This document shows, in pieces, positions 16,184-24,524 of a stretch of 53,336 nt of DNA (the first letter of the stretch is position 1; each line of letters starts with the position of its first letter). The notes under the pieces are model-generated. The model saw only the letters and a list, made by a program, of their open reading frames with translations, ran no database searches and was not told where the DNA came from. Position numbers and translations under genes: made by a program. Origin of the DNA: an uncultured Veillonella sp. GTDB lineage: Bacteria > Bacillota > Negativicutes > Veillonellales > Veillonellaceae. The stretch is from NCBI GenBank assembly GCA_900538355.1, contig UPXS01000013.1, forward strand, positions 1 through 53,336, written 5' to 3'.

Positions 16184-17585
16184 AGGCTTATCCTATCGTG
16201 AGCGTCATGGACTTATTAATACCCATAAAAATGTACGTAATAAGTTGAATACTGACAAAAATACATCAAAGCATAGTTTAGGGCTTGTATTTTTCCCTGC
16301 TTTCGACTGGAAGATTTCTGAAACCCACCCAGAACGACAAGAGCGATTACTGTATACGCGTGATCAAATCGTTGAGGAAGGCTTATTAGATATACCAAAT
16401 ATTGTGGAATATAATCCTATCGTGGCCGATTGGGATACCATAGAGCGCGTTCATGTAGGCGCTCCTGACTTAGAGTCCTGGGTAACGGAAGCACACCGCG
16501 TGTCTGCAGGTGGTGCTATTGCCGCTGCTGATGCGGTTATGCGCGGTGAAGTAGATCGCGCTTTTGCCTTAGTAAGACCGCCAGGGCATCATGCGATGGC
16601 CATGGTTCATGGTATTCGTGGTTTCTGTACCATTAACATTGAAGCTGTCATGATTCAACATATGCGTCAAACCTATGGTATTAAACGGGTTGCTGTGGTG
16701 GATACAGATGTACATCATGGTGATGGCTCTCAAGATGTGTTCTATCATGATCCAGATACACTATACATTAGTTTCCACCAAGATGGACGAACCCTATATC
16801 CTGGCACAGGATTTATGGATGAATTTGGTGGGCCCCAAGCAATCGGTGGCAATATAGATATCCCGTTACCGCCAGGCACAGGTGACGAAGGCTTGATGAA
16901 GGTCATGCGTGAACTTGTATTGCCTATCTTAGAAGAGTTTAATCCAGATATTGTTATTAACTCTGCAGGGCAAGATAATCACTTTAGTGATCCTTTAGCG
17001 AATATGCAGGTTACTGCAAAGGGCTATGCTGAGCTGGTGGATTTATTACAAGCAGATATAGCAGTATTAGAGGGCGGTTACTCCGTACAAGAGGCGTTGC
17101 CATATGTAAATACAAGTATTATCTTATCTATGGCAGGACTTGATTACAGTAAGGTTGTAGAACCGGCCTTTGACCCTGTTAAATATAAGCAAAGCCAAAA
17201 CGTAACCGTTTATATAGATGACCTTATCGCTAAGTGGAAGGTGCAATGGGCTAATCGACATAAGATGGCTGAAGCGGAACGAACAGGTGTAGGAGATATA
17301 TGGTCTAACCGCTATAATGTGTATTATGATGAAACGGGTGTACAAGAGGAACGCCTTGAAAAGGTTCGCATGTACGAAGATAAGGTGGGGTGGCATAGCG
17401 TACTTTCACGAGGCCAATATGGACCTTATGGACCGCAAAGCGTATATGCTATGTTTATCCCTTGGCAAGCGGATGAAGAAACTCGTCAAGACGCCATTGC
17501 AGAGGCTGAACGGGCTAAAGCAGAAGGCGGAGCTAGTCGCTATGTTGTAGTAGATCCACTTGGTGAAGGTCAGTATGAACTATAA
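16173..17585 (+). CDS. Histone deacetylase/acetylpolyamine amidohydrolase family hydrolase
   Basis: This 470-residue zinc amidohydrolase has the class II deacetylase core. General-base histidines are in RPPGHH (139-140), zinc ligands Asp179 and His181 in DTDVHHGDG, and a third Asp in NSAGQDNHFSDPL (about 270). The active-site Tyr region EGGY is near residue 300. Bacterial relatives deacetylate acetylpolyamines or acetyl-lysine. A C-terminal extension of about 120 residues past the core is not assigned. The ATG overlaps the HyuA-like gene by 11 bases. speD, a polyamine gene, lies 2 kb downstream, but no direct link is shown. Confidence 0.82.
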   Translation: MWNKGLSYRERHGLINTHKNVRNKLNTDKNTSKHSLGLVFFPAFDWKISETHPERQERLLYTRDQIVEEGLLDIPNIVEYNPIVADWDTIERVHVGAPDLESWVTEAHRVSAGGAIAAADAVMRGEVDRAFALVRPPGHHAMAMVHGIRGFCTINIEAVMIQHMRQTYGIKRVAVVDTDVHHGDGSQDVFYHDPDTLYISFHQDGRTLYPGTGFMDEFGGPQAIGGNIDIPLPPGTGDEGLMKVMRELVLPILEEFNPDIVINSAGQDNHFSDPLANMQVTAKGYAELVDLLQADIAVLEGGYSVQEALPYVNTSIILSMAGLDYSKVVEPAFDPVKYKQSQNVTVYIDDLIAKWKVQWANRHKMAEAERTGVGDIWSNRYNVYYDETGVQEERLEKVRMYEDKVGWHSVLSRGQYGPYGPQSVYAMFIPWQADEETRQDAIAEAERAKAEGGASRYVVVDPLGEGQYEL

Positions 17586-17659
17586 TTGTAGTTTTTATAA
17601 TATGGTAGAGATTCTTATAATATGGTAATGATTTTTTATAGGAATGCATCATATTGTGT

Positions 17660-17756
17660 TTGTAACGGATGTTACAATCTGATTCATGGTAATAAAAAAT
17701 AGTTAAATTGTGATATAATAAGAAGAAATAACGCCCCTTTGTGTAAGGGGCGTTCT
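17660..17756 (+). promoter_or_regulatory. rph promoter region: operator-like palindrome, extended -10, leader hairpin
   Basis: TTGTAAC-GGAT-GTTACAA at 17660-17677 is a perfect 18-base palindrome. TGATATAAT at 17711-17719 is a perfect extended -10. Downstream, AACGCCCCTT/AAGGGGCGTT (about 17729-17753) forms a terminator-like hairpin in the leader, 30 bases before the rph start. The remainder of the 17586-17786 gap holds two short ATAATATGGTA repeats. Confidence 0.55.
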
Positions 17757-17786
17757 AATGTTTAGTTTTAGAATGGTGAGGTTCCT

Positions 17787-18542
17787 ATGCGCAGCGATAA
17801 TAGAACAGCAAGTCAATTGAGACCTATTAAAATAACACGGAATTTTACAGAGTATGCAGAAGGTTCTGCACTCATTGAGTGCGGTAAGACTAAGGTTATC
17901 TGTACAGCTACTGTAGAGGATTCTGTGCCGCGCTGGCTAAAAGGATCTGGTCAAGGATGGGTAACAGCAGAATACTCCTTGTTGCCACGTTCTACGAAAA
18001 CTCGCGTAAGCCGTGAAGCGGCAAAGGGTAAACAAACGGGCCGCACTGTAGAAATTCAACGCCTTATCGGTCGAGCATTGCGCGCTGTTGTAGACCTTGA
18101 AGCACTTGGTGAACGTTCTATTACGATCGACTGCGATGTAATTCAAGCAGATGGAGGTACGCGTACAGCATCTATTACAGGTGCCTTTGTAGCCCTCGTT
18201 GATGCGGTGGACTTCACCTTTGGTGGCGCAGGCAAATTCCCGATTACTGACTTCTGTGCAGCTATTTCCGTAGGTATTGGTCCAGAGGGGCCTATTACGG
18301 ATCTTTGCTATGAAGAAGATAGTGCAGCTATCGTTGACATGAACGTGGTGCGCACCGGCTCTGGTGATATGGTTGAGGTACAAGGTACTGGTGAACACGG
18401 TACCTTTAACCGTGATGAACTCAACGCATTACTTGATTTAGCAGAGGCTGCTACCGATGAGCTTATGGCTAAACAACGTGAAGTACTTGGCGTGACAGCA
18501 GATAAAGTAGGTAAGGTATATCCTACAGCTCCGGAGGTGTAA
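17787..18542 (+). CDS. rph: Ribonuclease PH
   Basis: This 251-residue phosphorolytic 3'-5' exoribonuclease trims tRNA precursor 3' ends. The sequence aligns with RNase PH throughout: RPIKITRNFTEYAEGSALIE at the start, the phosphate-binding GRTVEIQRLIGRALRAVVD near 90 and the CDVIQADGGTRTASITGAFVAL core. The length is normal. The next gene starts 1 base after the stop, so rph and rdgB form one operon; this pairing is common. A hairpin in the leader could mediate attenuation or feedback by RNase activity (inference). Confidence 0.95.
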   Translation: MRSDNRTASQLRPIKITRNFTEYAEGSALIECGKTKVICTATVEDSVPRWLKGSGQGWVTAEYSLLPRSTKTRVSREAAKGKQTGRTVEIQRLIGRALRAVVDLEALGERSITIDCDVIQADGGTRTASITGAFVALVDAVDFTFGGAGKFPITDFCAAISVGIGPEGPITDLCYEEDSAAIVDMNVVRTGSGDMVEVQGTGEHGTFNRDELNALLDLAEAATDELMAKQREVLGVTADKVGKVYPTAPEV

Positions 18543-18543
18543 G

Positions 18544-19119
18544 ATGGAACAAATCGTATTAGCAACAGGGAATAAAGGGAAGATTCGTGAGTTTTCCGAA
18601 GCTTTCTCTCATTTATCTATTGACTGTGTGCCGGTAAAAGAGGTCATTTCCATCGAAGAACCAGAGGAAACTGGTAAAACCTTTATGGAAAATGCTCTTT
18701 TAAAAGCTCGCTATTATGCAAAGGCTACAAATCGTCCATGCCTTGCCGATGATTCTGGTATCACTGTAGATGCTCTTAATGGGGCACCAGGTGTGTATTC
18801 TGCTCGTTATGCCGGCCACCATGGTGATGATCAAGCTAATAATGAAAAATTGATTCGTGAGCTACAAGGTAAAAGCGACCGCACAGGTCATTATGTGTGT
18901 GCTTTAGCCCTCGTATATCCTGATGGTCGTGAAGTGACAGCAGAAGGCTATTGCGATGGCCTTGTACAAGACGAGCCAAAAGGGGACAATGGCTTTGGCT
19001 ATGATCCATACTTCTATGTGCCTGAATTTAAAAAGACTATGGCTGAACTTAGCATCGAAGAAAAGGAAAAGATTAGTCATCGTGGCCGTGCACTACGCGA
19101 ATTAATTAACAAGCTTTAA
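18544..19119 (+). CDS. rdgB: XTP/dITP diphosphatase (RdgB/HAM1 family)
   Basis: This 191-residue house-cleaning pyrophosphatase hydrolyses dITP and XTP to keep deaminated purines out of DNA. Signature segments are LATGNKGKIREF (6-17), LADDSGITVDALNGAPGVYSAR (about 73-94) and GYDPYF. The catalytic Asp pair is in the ADDSG motif. It is translationally adjacent to rph and is followed after a 66-base gap by a phosphodiesterase gene. Confidence 0.94.
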   Translation: MEQIVLATGNKGKIREFSEAFSHLSIDCVPVKEVISIEEPEETGKTFMENALLKARYYAKATNRPCLADDSGITVDALNGAPGVYSARYAGHHGDDQANNEKLIRELQGKSDRTGHYVCALALVYPDGREVTAEGYCDGLVQDEPKGDNGFGYDPYFYVPEFKKTMAELSIEEKEKISHRGRALRELINKL

Positions 19120-19185
19120 TATTTTCGAACTATATGGTATAGTTCATATAAATATGTAATATAATAGTATTAGAGAACTTATAAA

Positions 19186-19683
19186 ATGAAACGAATTGGT
19201 ATTTTAAGCGATACCCATGGGTATCTAGAGGATATTGACCTCGTCTTAGAGGCTACAGCAGATCAAGACATTGATATGTGGCTTCACGCCGGTGACTTTG
19301 GTGATGATGCTCGTTACATGCAGGAGCATACAGATATTCCTGTGTATGCAGTGCGTGGTAATAACGACCGTGTACAACCTCTTGAGCCGCGCGAACAGTT
19401 GATTCCCCTAGAGGATACCTATATTTACATGACTCATGGTCATGAGGTATCATATTATAATCGTATACAAAAACTGATTGAGTTAGGAACTGATATGGGG
19501 GCGCGCCTTATCGTATCTGGCCATAGCCATCATCATGGTGAGGTTCGTGTTCGTGATGCGGTATTCGTGAATCCTGGCAGTATTTCGTTGGCTCGCGACC
19601 GCTCTGGTGGTACCTTTGCCATCGTTACCTACGATAATGGACAGTTTGATGTAGAGTTTGTGTATAAACAAGAAATTGTTTAG
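19186..19683 (+). CDS. YfcE/MJ0936 family metallophosphoesterase
   Basis: This 165-residue calcineurin-like phosphoesterase shows the five dimetal motifs in order: SDTHG (8-12), GDFGD, GNNDR, THGHE and SGHSHHH, ending with the conserved NPGS. Relatives are manganese-dependent phosphodiesterases on small substrates. It is the usual third member of the rph-rdgB cluster. A palindrome GAACTATA-TGG-TATAGTTC (19127-19145) and a TATAAT (19160-19165) precede it, so it may have its own promoter. Confidence 0.88.
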   Translation: MKRIGILSDTHGYLEDIDLVLEATADQDIDMWLHAGDFGDDARYMQEHTDIPVYAVRGNNDRVQPLEPREQLIPLEDTYIYMTHGHEVSYYNRIQKLIELGTDMGARLIVSGHSHHHGEVRVRDAVFVNPGSISLARDRSGGTFAIVTYDNGQFDVEFVYKQEIV

Positions 19684-19770
19684 TTATATGGTGAAAGCTT
19701 ATTCTGATACGGTTTGAAAAGCTTTCAGAAAAAATAGTAAGTCTATGCATGGAAAGGGTTATGACATATC

Positions 19771-20553
19771 ATGGATACACCAGTTAAAGCAAAGCCTAAA
19801 ATGAAATTATATGGTTTTAATAATCTCACAAAGACGTTGAGTTTTAATATTTATGATATTTGTTATACTCGTACAGAAGAAGAGAAAAAACAATACATTC
19901 AGTACATTGATGAAGTATACAATGCGGATCGTTTAACAGCGATCTTAACTGAGGTTAGCCATATTATTGGTGCCAATATCCTTAACGTAGCGAAACAAGA
20001 CTATGATCCACAAGGTGCATCCGTAACAATTTTGATTTCTGAAGAGGAAATTGAAAAAGAAGATGTCGTAATGCATCTTGATAAATCTCACCTTACTGTA
20101 CATACCTATCCTGAAAGCCATCCACATAAAGGGATTAGTACATTCCGTGCAGATATTGAAGTGTCCACATGTGGTCAAATCTCTCCACTTAAAGCACTTA
20201 ACTATTTAATTCAAAGCTTTGATTCCGATATCCTTACATTGGACTACCATGTACGTGGCTTTACACGCGACGTATCTGGTAAGAAAATCTACATCGACCA
20301 TCGCATCAATTCCATCCAAAATTACATCAATGCAAAAACTCGCAACATGTACAACATGATTGATGTAAACGTATACCAAGAAAATATTTTCCATACCAAA
20401 ATGATGTTAAAAGAGTTTGATTTAGATAATTACCTATTTGGCATTACTGAAGCTGAATTGAGCGAACGAGAAATCAAACAAATTAAACATCAATTAAAGC
20501 AAGAAATGATGGAAATTTTCTATGGCCGTAACTTACCATCCGTAAAAGCATAA
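19771..20553 (+). CDS. speD: S-adenosylmethionine decarboxylase proenzyme, E. coli type
   Basis: This 260-residue enzyme makes decarboxylated S-adenosylmethionine, the aminopropyl donor for spermidine. It is the long SpeD form seen in E. coli (264 residues). Self-cleavage is expected before Ser106 in HLDKSHLTVHTYPESHP, generating the pyruvoyl cofactor. The active-site Cys lies in the STCG segment about residue 132. No speE is adjacent, so the aminopropyltransferase must be elsewhere. A hairpin (TGAAAGCTT/AAGCTTTCA, 19692-19727) lies upstream, and a terminator follows. Confidence 0.92.
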   Translation: MDTPVKAKPKMKLYGFNNLTKTLSFNIYDICYTRTEEEKKQYIQYIDEVYNADRLTAILTEVSHIIGANILNVAKQDYDPQGASVTILISEEEIEKEDVVMHLDKSHLTVHTYPESHPHKGISTFRADIEVSTCGQISPLKALNYLIQSFDSDILTLDYHVRGFTRDVSGKKIYIDHRINSIQNYINAKTRNMYNMIDVNVYQENIFHTKMMLKEFDLDNYLFGITEAELSEREIKQIKHQLKQEMMEIFYGRNLPSVKA

Positions 20554-20611
20554 ATAAAAATGTATATTCAGTATGCTATATATCCTATCATATAATGTGT
20601 ACACAATACCG

Positions 20612-20646
20612 AAGTAGATAAGCCCTATATGGTTTATCTACTTTTT
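20612..20646 (+). terminator. Terminator after speD
   Basis: Stem AGTAGATAA / TTATCTACT followed by TTTTTG. Confidence 0.8.
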
Positions 20647-20713
20647 GTTTAGTTATCATTTTTATTACTAGTATAAATTAATAGAATTTAATTCTAAAAT
20701 ATTCGGAAAACTA

Positions 20714-20754
20714 TATCGAAAAAACTTGAATTGTTATATATCATTTTGTATAAT
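20714..20754 (+). promoter_or_regulatory. Malic enzyme promoter with TATCGAAAAA box
   Basis: TTGAAT (20726-20731), a 17-base spacer and TATAAT (20749-20754) form a good sigma-A promoter. TATCGAAAAA at 20714-20723 lies just upstream of the -35. The same box occurs in three other promoters of this window. Confidence 0.6.
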
Positions 20755-20821
20755 ACAATTAGTTAAAGGTATTAATTACCGACTCAAAAGAGTCCGAGTT
20801 TATCCACAAAGGAGAATTATT

Positions 20822-22027
20822 ATGGACGTACGTGAATTAGCTGTACAAAAAAAACGTGAATTAAAAGGTTTCCTTACTGTAGGAACTAAATATGAATTAA
20901 AAGACGCTCATGATTTATCTGTAGCTTACACACCAGGTGTAGCAGAACCATGCTTGCGTATTAAAGATAATGAAGCAGAATCCTTCGAATTAACTTGCCG
21001 TTCCAACATGGTTGCCGTTGTATCTGACGGTACTCGTGTACTTGGTCTTGGCGATATCGGCGCTGCAGCAGCATTGCCTGTAATGGAAGGTAAATCCTTA
21101 TTGTTCAAAAAATTCGGCGATGTAGACTGCATTCCATTGGTTGTAGATACAAAAGATGCTGATACTTTGATCAACACTGTAAAATTATTGCAAAAAAACT
21201 TTGCTGGCATTAACTTGGAAGATATTTCTTCTCCTAAATGCTATGAAATTGAAAACCGTTTGAAAGAAGAATTGGAAATCCCTGTATTCCATGATGACCA
21301 ACACGGTACAGCTATCGCTTGTTTAGCTGGTGTTAAAGGTGCTCTTCGCCTAGTTAAAAAAGATTTAGCAACAGCTAAAATTATTGTAAACGGTGCTGGT
21401 GCTGCTGGTGCAAACATCGCTCGTTTGTTATACCTTGCAGGCGCTCGCGATATTACATTGTTAGTATCCTCTGGCGTATTGCACAAAGACTACAAACGTC
21501 TTGATTCTTTGCAATCCGAATTGATTGACTTGCTTAAACTTGAAGAAAAACATGGCAACTTGGCTGAAAACGCTAAAGGCGCTGACATTCTTCTTGGCGT
21601 ATCTGCAGCAGGCGTATTCACAAAAGAAATTTTGGAAAACTTGGCTGACGATGCAATCGTATTCGCAATGGCTAACCCTAACCCAGAAGCAACATATGCT
21701 GATATGAAAGCAGCTGGCGTTCGTATCGCTGGTACTGGTCGTTCCGATGCTCCTAACCAAATCAACAACGTAGCAGTATTCCCTGGTATCTTCCGTGGTG
21801 CTATCGATGTTCGCGCAACTAAAATCACTGATGAAATGAAATTGGCTGCTGCTGAAGCATTGGCTCATTTGATTCCAGATAGCGAATTGAACGAAGAAAA
21901 CATTATGCCATCCGTATTCGATCCTCGTGTAGCTCCAGCTGTTGCTAAAGCAGTTGCTGAAGTTGCTGTAAAACAAGATATCGCTAAAAACCCTGGCGTA
22001 GTAGAAGACGGTAGCTACGAAGGTTAA
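20822..22027 (+). CDS. Malic enzyme (malate dehydrogenase, oxaloacetate-decarboxylating)
   Basis: This 401-residue cytosolic enzyme converts malate to pyruvate, CO2 and NAD(P)H. The N-terminal domain has the catalytic Tyr in VAYTPGVAEPC and the catalytic Lys in GDIGAAAALPVMEGK. The metal-binding segment PVFHDDQHGTA precedes the Rossmann motif NGAGAAGANIARLL. It is the short form without a phosphotransacetylase-like tail. The ATG at 20822 follows AAAGGAG; the longer frame from 20726 runs through the promoter and is not used. In Veillonella this step links malate and lactate fermentation to the succinate branch (established physiology of the genus). Codon use is strongly biased, suggesting high expression. 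Confidence 0.93.
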   Translation: MDVRELAVQKKRELKGFLTVGTKYELKDAHDLSVAYTPGVAEPCLRIKDNEAESFELTCRSNMVAVVSDGTRVLGLGDIGAAAALPVMEGKSLLFKKFGDVDCIPLVVDTKDADTLINTVKLLQKNFAGINLEDISSPKCYEIENRLKEELEIPVFHDDQHGTAIACLAGVKGALRLVKKDLATAKIIVNGAGAAGANIARLLYLAGARDITLLVSSGVLHKDYKRLDSLQSELIDLLKLEEKHGNLAENAKGADILLGVSAAGVFTKEILENLADDAIVFAMANPNPEATYADMKAAGVRIAGTGRSDAPNQINNVAVFPGIFRGAIDVRATKITDEMKLAAAEALAHLIPDSELNEENIMPSVFDPRVAPAVAKAVAEVAVKQDIAKNPGVVEDGSYEG

Positions 22028-22080
22028 TCTATTTGCTGTAAAAGCATTGGCATAACCATAAAATAACTATAGAATAATAT

Positions 22081-22113
22081 GACATGCACCTCGAAAGAGG
22101 TGCATGTTTTTAT
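22081..22113 (+). terminator. Terminator of the malic enzyme gene
   Basis: Perfect stem ACATGCACCTC-GAAA-GAGGTGCATGT followed by TTTTTAT. Confidence 0.9.
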
Positions 22114-22242
22114 ATGTACTAATAAAATTTAAAAAATTAATGAAGTTGTAAAAAAGTACTTGTCACTAATTTGTATCAATGATATAATAATTTTCGTTGC
22201 AGAGCGATACTCAACAGAGTAAAAACTCAGCAAGAGTAGTGG

Positions 22243-22271
22243 TTGACATCAACTACCAGGTTTGCTATAAT
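22243..22271 (+). promoter_or_regulatory. Consensus promoter of the tRNA cluster
   Basis: TTGACA (22243-22248), a 17-base spacer and TATAAT (22266-22271) match the vegetative sigma consensus exactly. The first tRNA begins 18 bases downstream. Confidence 0.85.
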
Positions 22272-22288
22272 TAGCAAGTAATTAATGA

Positions 22289-22365
22289 CGGGGCATAGCG
22301 CAGTTTGGTAGCGCACCTGGCTTGGGACCAGGGGGTCGCAGGTTCGAATCCTGCTGCTCCGACCA
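22289..22365 (+). tRNA. tRNA-Pro (TGG anticodon)
   Basis: This 77-base cloverleaf has encoded CCA. The anticodon stem CCTGG/CCAGG encloses the loop CTTGGGA, and the T arm is CAGGTTCGAATCCTG. It is the first gene of a three-tRNA unit. Confidence 0.96.
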
Positions 22366-22374
22366 TTTTTTTTT

Positions 22375-22448
22375 GCGGGTGTAGCTCAATGGTAGAGCCC
22401 CAGCCTTCCAAGCTGGTCGCGAGGGTTCGATTCCCTTCACCCGCTCCA
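22375..22448 (+). tRNA. tRNA-Gly (TCC anticodon)
   Basis: This 74-base cloverleaf has encoded CCA. The acceptor GCGGGTG pairs with CACCCGC and the anticodon stem CCAGC/GCTGG encloses CTTCCAA. It lies 9 bases after tRNA-Pro. Confidence 0.96.
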
Positions 22449-22545
22449 TTTTTTTTTGCCTTTTTTAGGGTAAAACGTAATATTGACGATATATAGTACA
22501 TAATTTATACTATAATAGATAATTACATATATAGGTAATCCACAT

Positions 22546-22624
<79 letters not shown>

Positions 22625-22628
22625 GAAA

Positions 22629-22664
22629 AAAGCGGATAGCTCGTAATGAGCTATCCGTTTTTCG
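22629..22664 (+). terminator. Terminator after tRNA-Arg
   Basis: Stem CGGATAGCTC-GTAAT-GAGCTATCCG followed by TTTTTCG. It lies inside the island, so it probably came with the element. Next to it, three TTTTAGTA repeats (22671, 22683, 22702) could be recombinase arm sites. Confidence 0.8.
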
Positions 22665-22732
22665 TATTGTTTTTAGTAGTTGTTTTAGTAGTTTGTACTT
22701 ATTTTAGTACAATTTACTTGTAATAGAATGGG

Positions 22733-23602
22733 GTGGGTATTATTCATTTAGTTAGAGATTTTGAAGATGTAGTTATTAATTATGGAAAAGAAAAGGGGCT
22801 CATTTTTTCCGAGAATGATAGATCTCAAGCTGTTATAAGAATTTTGAATTTTAACAGAAAAATAGCTGGTGGAAATAAAAAGACTATTTATTATGCTAAA
22901 AATATCAAAATTCCAACGGAGTACAAAAAAAGAGTTGAGAATATATTAAAGTATTTATCAGAAGGAGGAGATATAACTCCTTATCTATCAACACAATGTA
23001 TGAATCTTGATGTTGAACAAGATTTAATGTTTAATGATTGGAATATACTTCATATTCATTTAGGGAAAAAGCCCCATAGAGATAATCCTTGTTTTATGGA
23101 AAGAACTGGTGAATTATTATTTTTACTAAATACAGATTGTGAAATTAGGGTATTGGGATTATATCATCATAAGCCACCATCTTGGTCTAGAAAAGAATTA
23201 ATTCAGAAAGTTTATGATAATTGGCCAGAAATGATGAATCCTTTCAAGGAGATGCAGTTAGTTGAAAAGTATAATGATCAGCAAAGAGGTCAATTTCGTA
23301 AAGCACATATGACCGTAATTGATGAGGTGTATGATAAGAGGGATAATAAAACTTTTGCTGTGATGATGAAAAATATGGGCATAGCTAGTTCTGGAGATGC
23401 TGTAATAGATGTTATAACATATGATGATATTTGCAATCTTTTATATGATATAGAGTCTAATATACAAATGGAAAATCCTTTATCAACAGCTAAGTTATAT
23501 GAATGTAATGGAATATGGTCTATCATAGATTATAATTTACATAAAATATATTGGACTGGTAAATTAATTAATTTTAATCGCAAAACGGGAAGTAGGACTT
23601 AG
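22733..23602 (+). CDS. Orphan island gene, protein of unknown function
   Basis: I do not recognise this 289-residue soluble protein. It is the only gene between the two tRNA-Arg repeats. Visible features are a mixed alpha/beta N-terminus; a central block WNILHIHLGK with an HxH pair (about 105-110); RTGELLFLL about 124-132; LGLYHHKPPSW about 157-167; and a Leu/Ile-rich C-terminus. Paired His residues plus a conserved-looking Arg could form a nuclease or hydrolase centre, but this is inference. The start is GTG at 22733 with no clear ribosome site, and a stop lies 3 codons upstream, so the 5' end may be truncated. Base composition and AGA/ATA codon use are clearly more AT-rich than in neighbouring genes, consistent with transfer. 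Confidence 0.6.
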   Translation: MGIIHLVRDFEDVVINYGKEKGLIFSENDRSQAVIRILNFNRKIAGGNKKTIYYAKNIKIPTEYKKRVENILKYLSEGGDITPYLSTQCMNLDVEQDLMFNDWNILHIHLGKKPHRDNPCFMERTGELLFLLNTDCEIRVLGLYHHKPPSWSRKELIQKVYDNWPEMMNPFKEMQLVEKYNDQQRGQFRKAHMTVIDEVYDKRDNKTFAVMMKNMGIASSGDAVIDVITYDDICNLLYDIESNIQMENPLSTAKLYECNGIWSIIDYNLHKIYWTGKLINFNRKTGSRT

Positions 23603-23613
23603 GGCCATAGATA

Positions 23614-23659
23614 TTCTAAGCCGTGGGTCGGGGGTTAGAATCCCTCCTTGATCACCAAA
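23614..23659 (+). repeat. attR-like remnant of tRNA-Arg 3' end
   Basis: 46 bases match 22579-22624 except for C to A in the T loop and G to T in the acceptor strand. There is no 5' half, so it is not a tRNA gene. The decay of this copy fits an old integration. Confidence 0.8.
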
Positions 23660-23666
23660 TAAACGC

Positions 23667-23705
23667 AATAGCCGTAAGGGTTTATCCCTTACGGCTATTT
23701 TTTAT
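23667..23705 (+). terminator. Terminator beyond the attR-like repeat
   Basis: Stem AATAGCCGTAAGGG / CCCTTACGGCTATT followed by TTTTTAT. It is probably the original terminator of the tRNA unit before the island inserted. Confidence 0.8.
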
Positions 23706-23716
23706 CGATGTTTATT

Positions 23717-24094
23717 TTAAAAAAGTACATCATGAGATGCCCAATAAGCACCTAGGATCATTGCGTTTGAATGTGATTTATTATTAAAGTCTATCGCCTT
23801 AGGCGTATCATATTGAGATCTAGCTGTCCAATAATAGCGTTGTTTATACTTGTTATATTGAAAATAATAAGTAGTTATAGTTTGTTTGCCACTATTAAGA
23901 TTTCCGATTACATTTATTGCCCATACTGTTGCAAAATTATCGTCTTTTACAAATGTAGCGCTACTAGTATCCGCATAATATTTACCATCCATATATTGCG
24001 AGATAAAAATCATTTGTGCATCAGCGGTATTTAGTTGTGTGTTAAAACCCAAGAACGAAAGTGTTAATAGTGCAATTGCATAAAATTTTTTCAT
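23717..24094 (-). CDS. Small secreted protein, possibly surface-adhesin-E-like
   Basis: This 125-residue protein has a signal peptide (MKKFYAIALLTLSFLGFNTQ, cleavage probably after TADA about residue 26). The mature part is one small beta-rich domain with many Tyr and Trp residues (KYYADTSSATFVKDDNFATVW, then TTYYFQYNKYKQRYYW). This spacing resembles the surface-adhesin protein E family, in which short secreted proteins carry a D-T-S strand followed by a VW strand; I hold this at low confidence. A GGGGGAT site precedes the start. It stands alone, convergent with the tRNA island. Confidence 0.6.
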   Translation of the reverse strand: MKKFYAIALLTLSFLGFNTQLNTADAQMIFISQYMDGKYYADTSSATFVKDDNFATVWAINVIGNLNSGKQTITTYYFQYNKYKQRYYWTARSQYDTPKAIDFNNKSHSNAMILGAYWASHDVLF

Positions 24095-24347
24095 AGTATC
24101 CCCCAGATATAAATAAATTCATGTAAAATTCATATTTATTATTACATAGAACTTTAAAAATGAAAAGAAGGACTTTTATATAGAGAGTTTATGAATTTGA
24201 ATTATTAATTTAGTGATGGATTTTTTTATGTACAGATACTTTCATTAAGAGCCTGGTAAGTTGTTACTATAATTTATAATAAATAAGGAAATTTTTAAAG
24301 TGAAGAAACCCAGCATTTATCTATATTCTTGCCGTATAAATCTAATT
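24095..24347. other. AT-rich intergenic stretch
   Basis: No open frame with a ribosome site and no repeat beyond A/T runs is apparent. It separates the divergent secreted-protein gene and clpL; the clpL operator follows. Confidence 0.5.
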
Positions 24348-24426
24348 AGTCAAAATAAAAGTCAAAAAAAGTCAGAAATTTTATCTTTGACCTATTGACT
24401 TTTTGACTTAATCAGATTATTATAAT
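24348..24426 (+). promoter_or_regulatory. CtsR-like heptamer cluster and promoter of clpL
   Basis: AGTCAAA occurs at 24348, 24360 and (as AGTCAGA) 24370. On the opposite strand AGTCAAA, AGTCAAT and GGTCAAA occupy 24387-24409. Two of the plus copies have the 3-base spacing of the CtsR operator (GGTCAAA-N3-GGTCAAA). The two halves are inverted and could also fold as a hairpin. TTGACT (24395-24400) and TATAAT (24421-24426) are available promoter elements, though their 20-base spacing is long. Confidence 0.6.
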
Positions 24427-24524
24427 GTCATAAGGTTGAAGAAACCTAGAAATAAAGCAAGAAATTAAACAGACTTAAAAAGTCAAATCGATATACTTGT
24501 AGTAAAAAAAGTGAGGTAATTTAT

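Noticed and set aside
22271..22501. Open frames on both strands across the tRNA-Pro/tRNA-Gly pair
   Set aside because: They encode only translated tRNA sequence, a common false prediction.
23614..23659. Second tRNA-Arg gene
   Set aside because: Only the 3' half is present, and the T-loop TTCGAAT is changed to TTAGAAT, so it cannot fold as a tRNA; treated as an attachment-site remnant.
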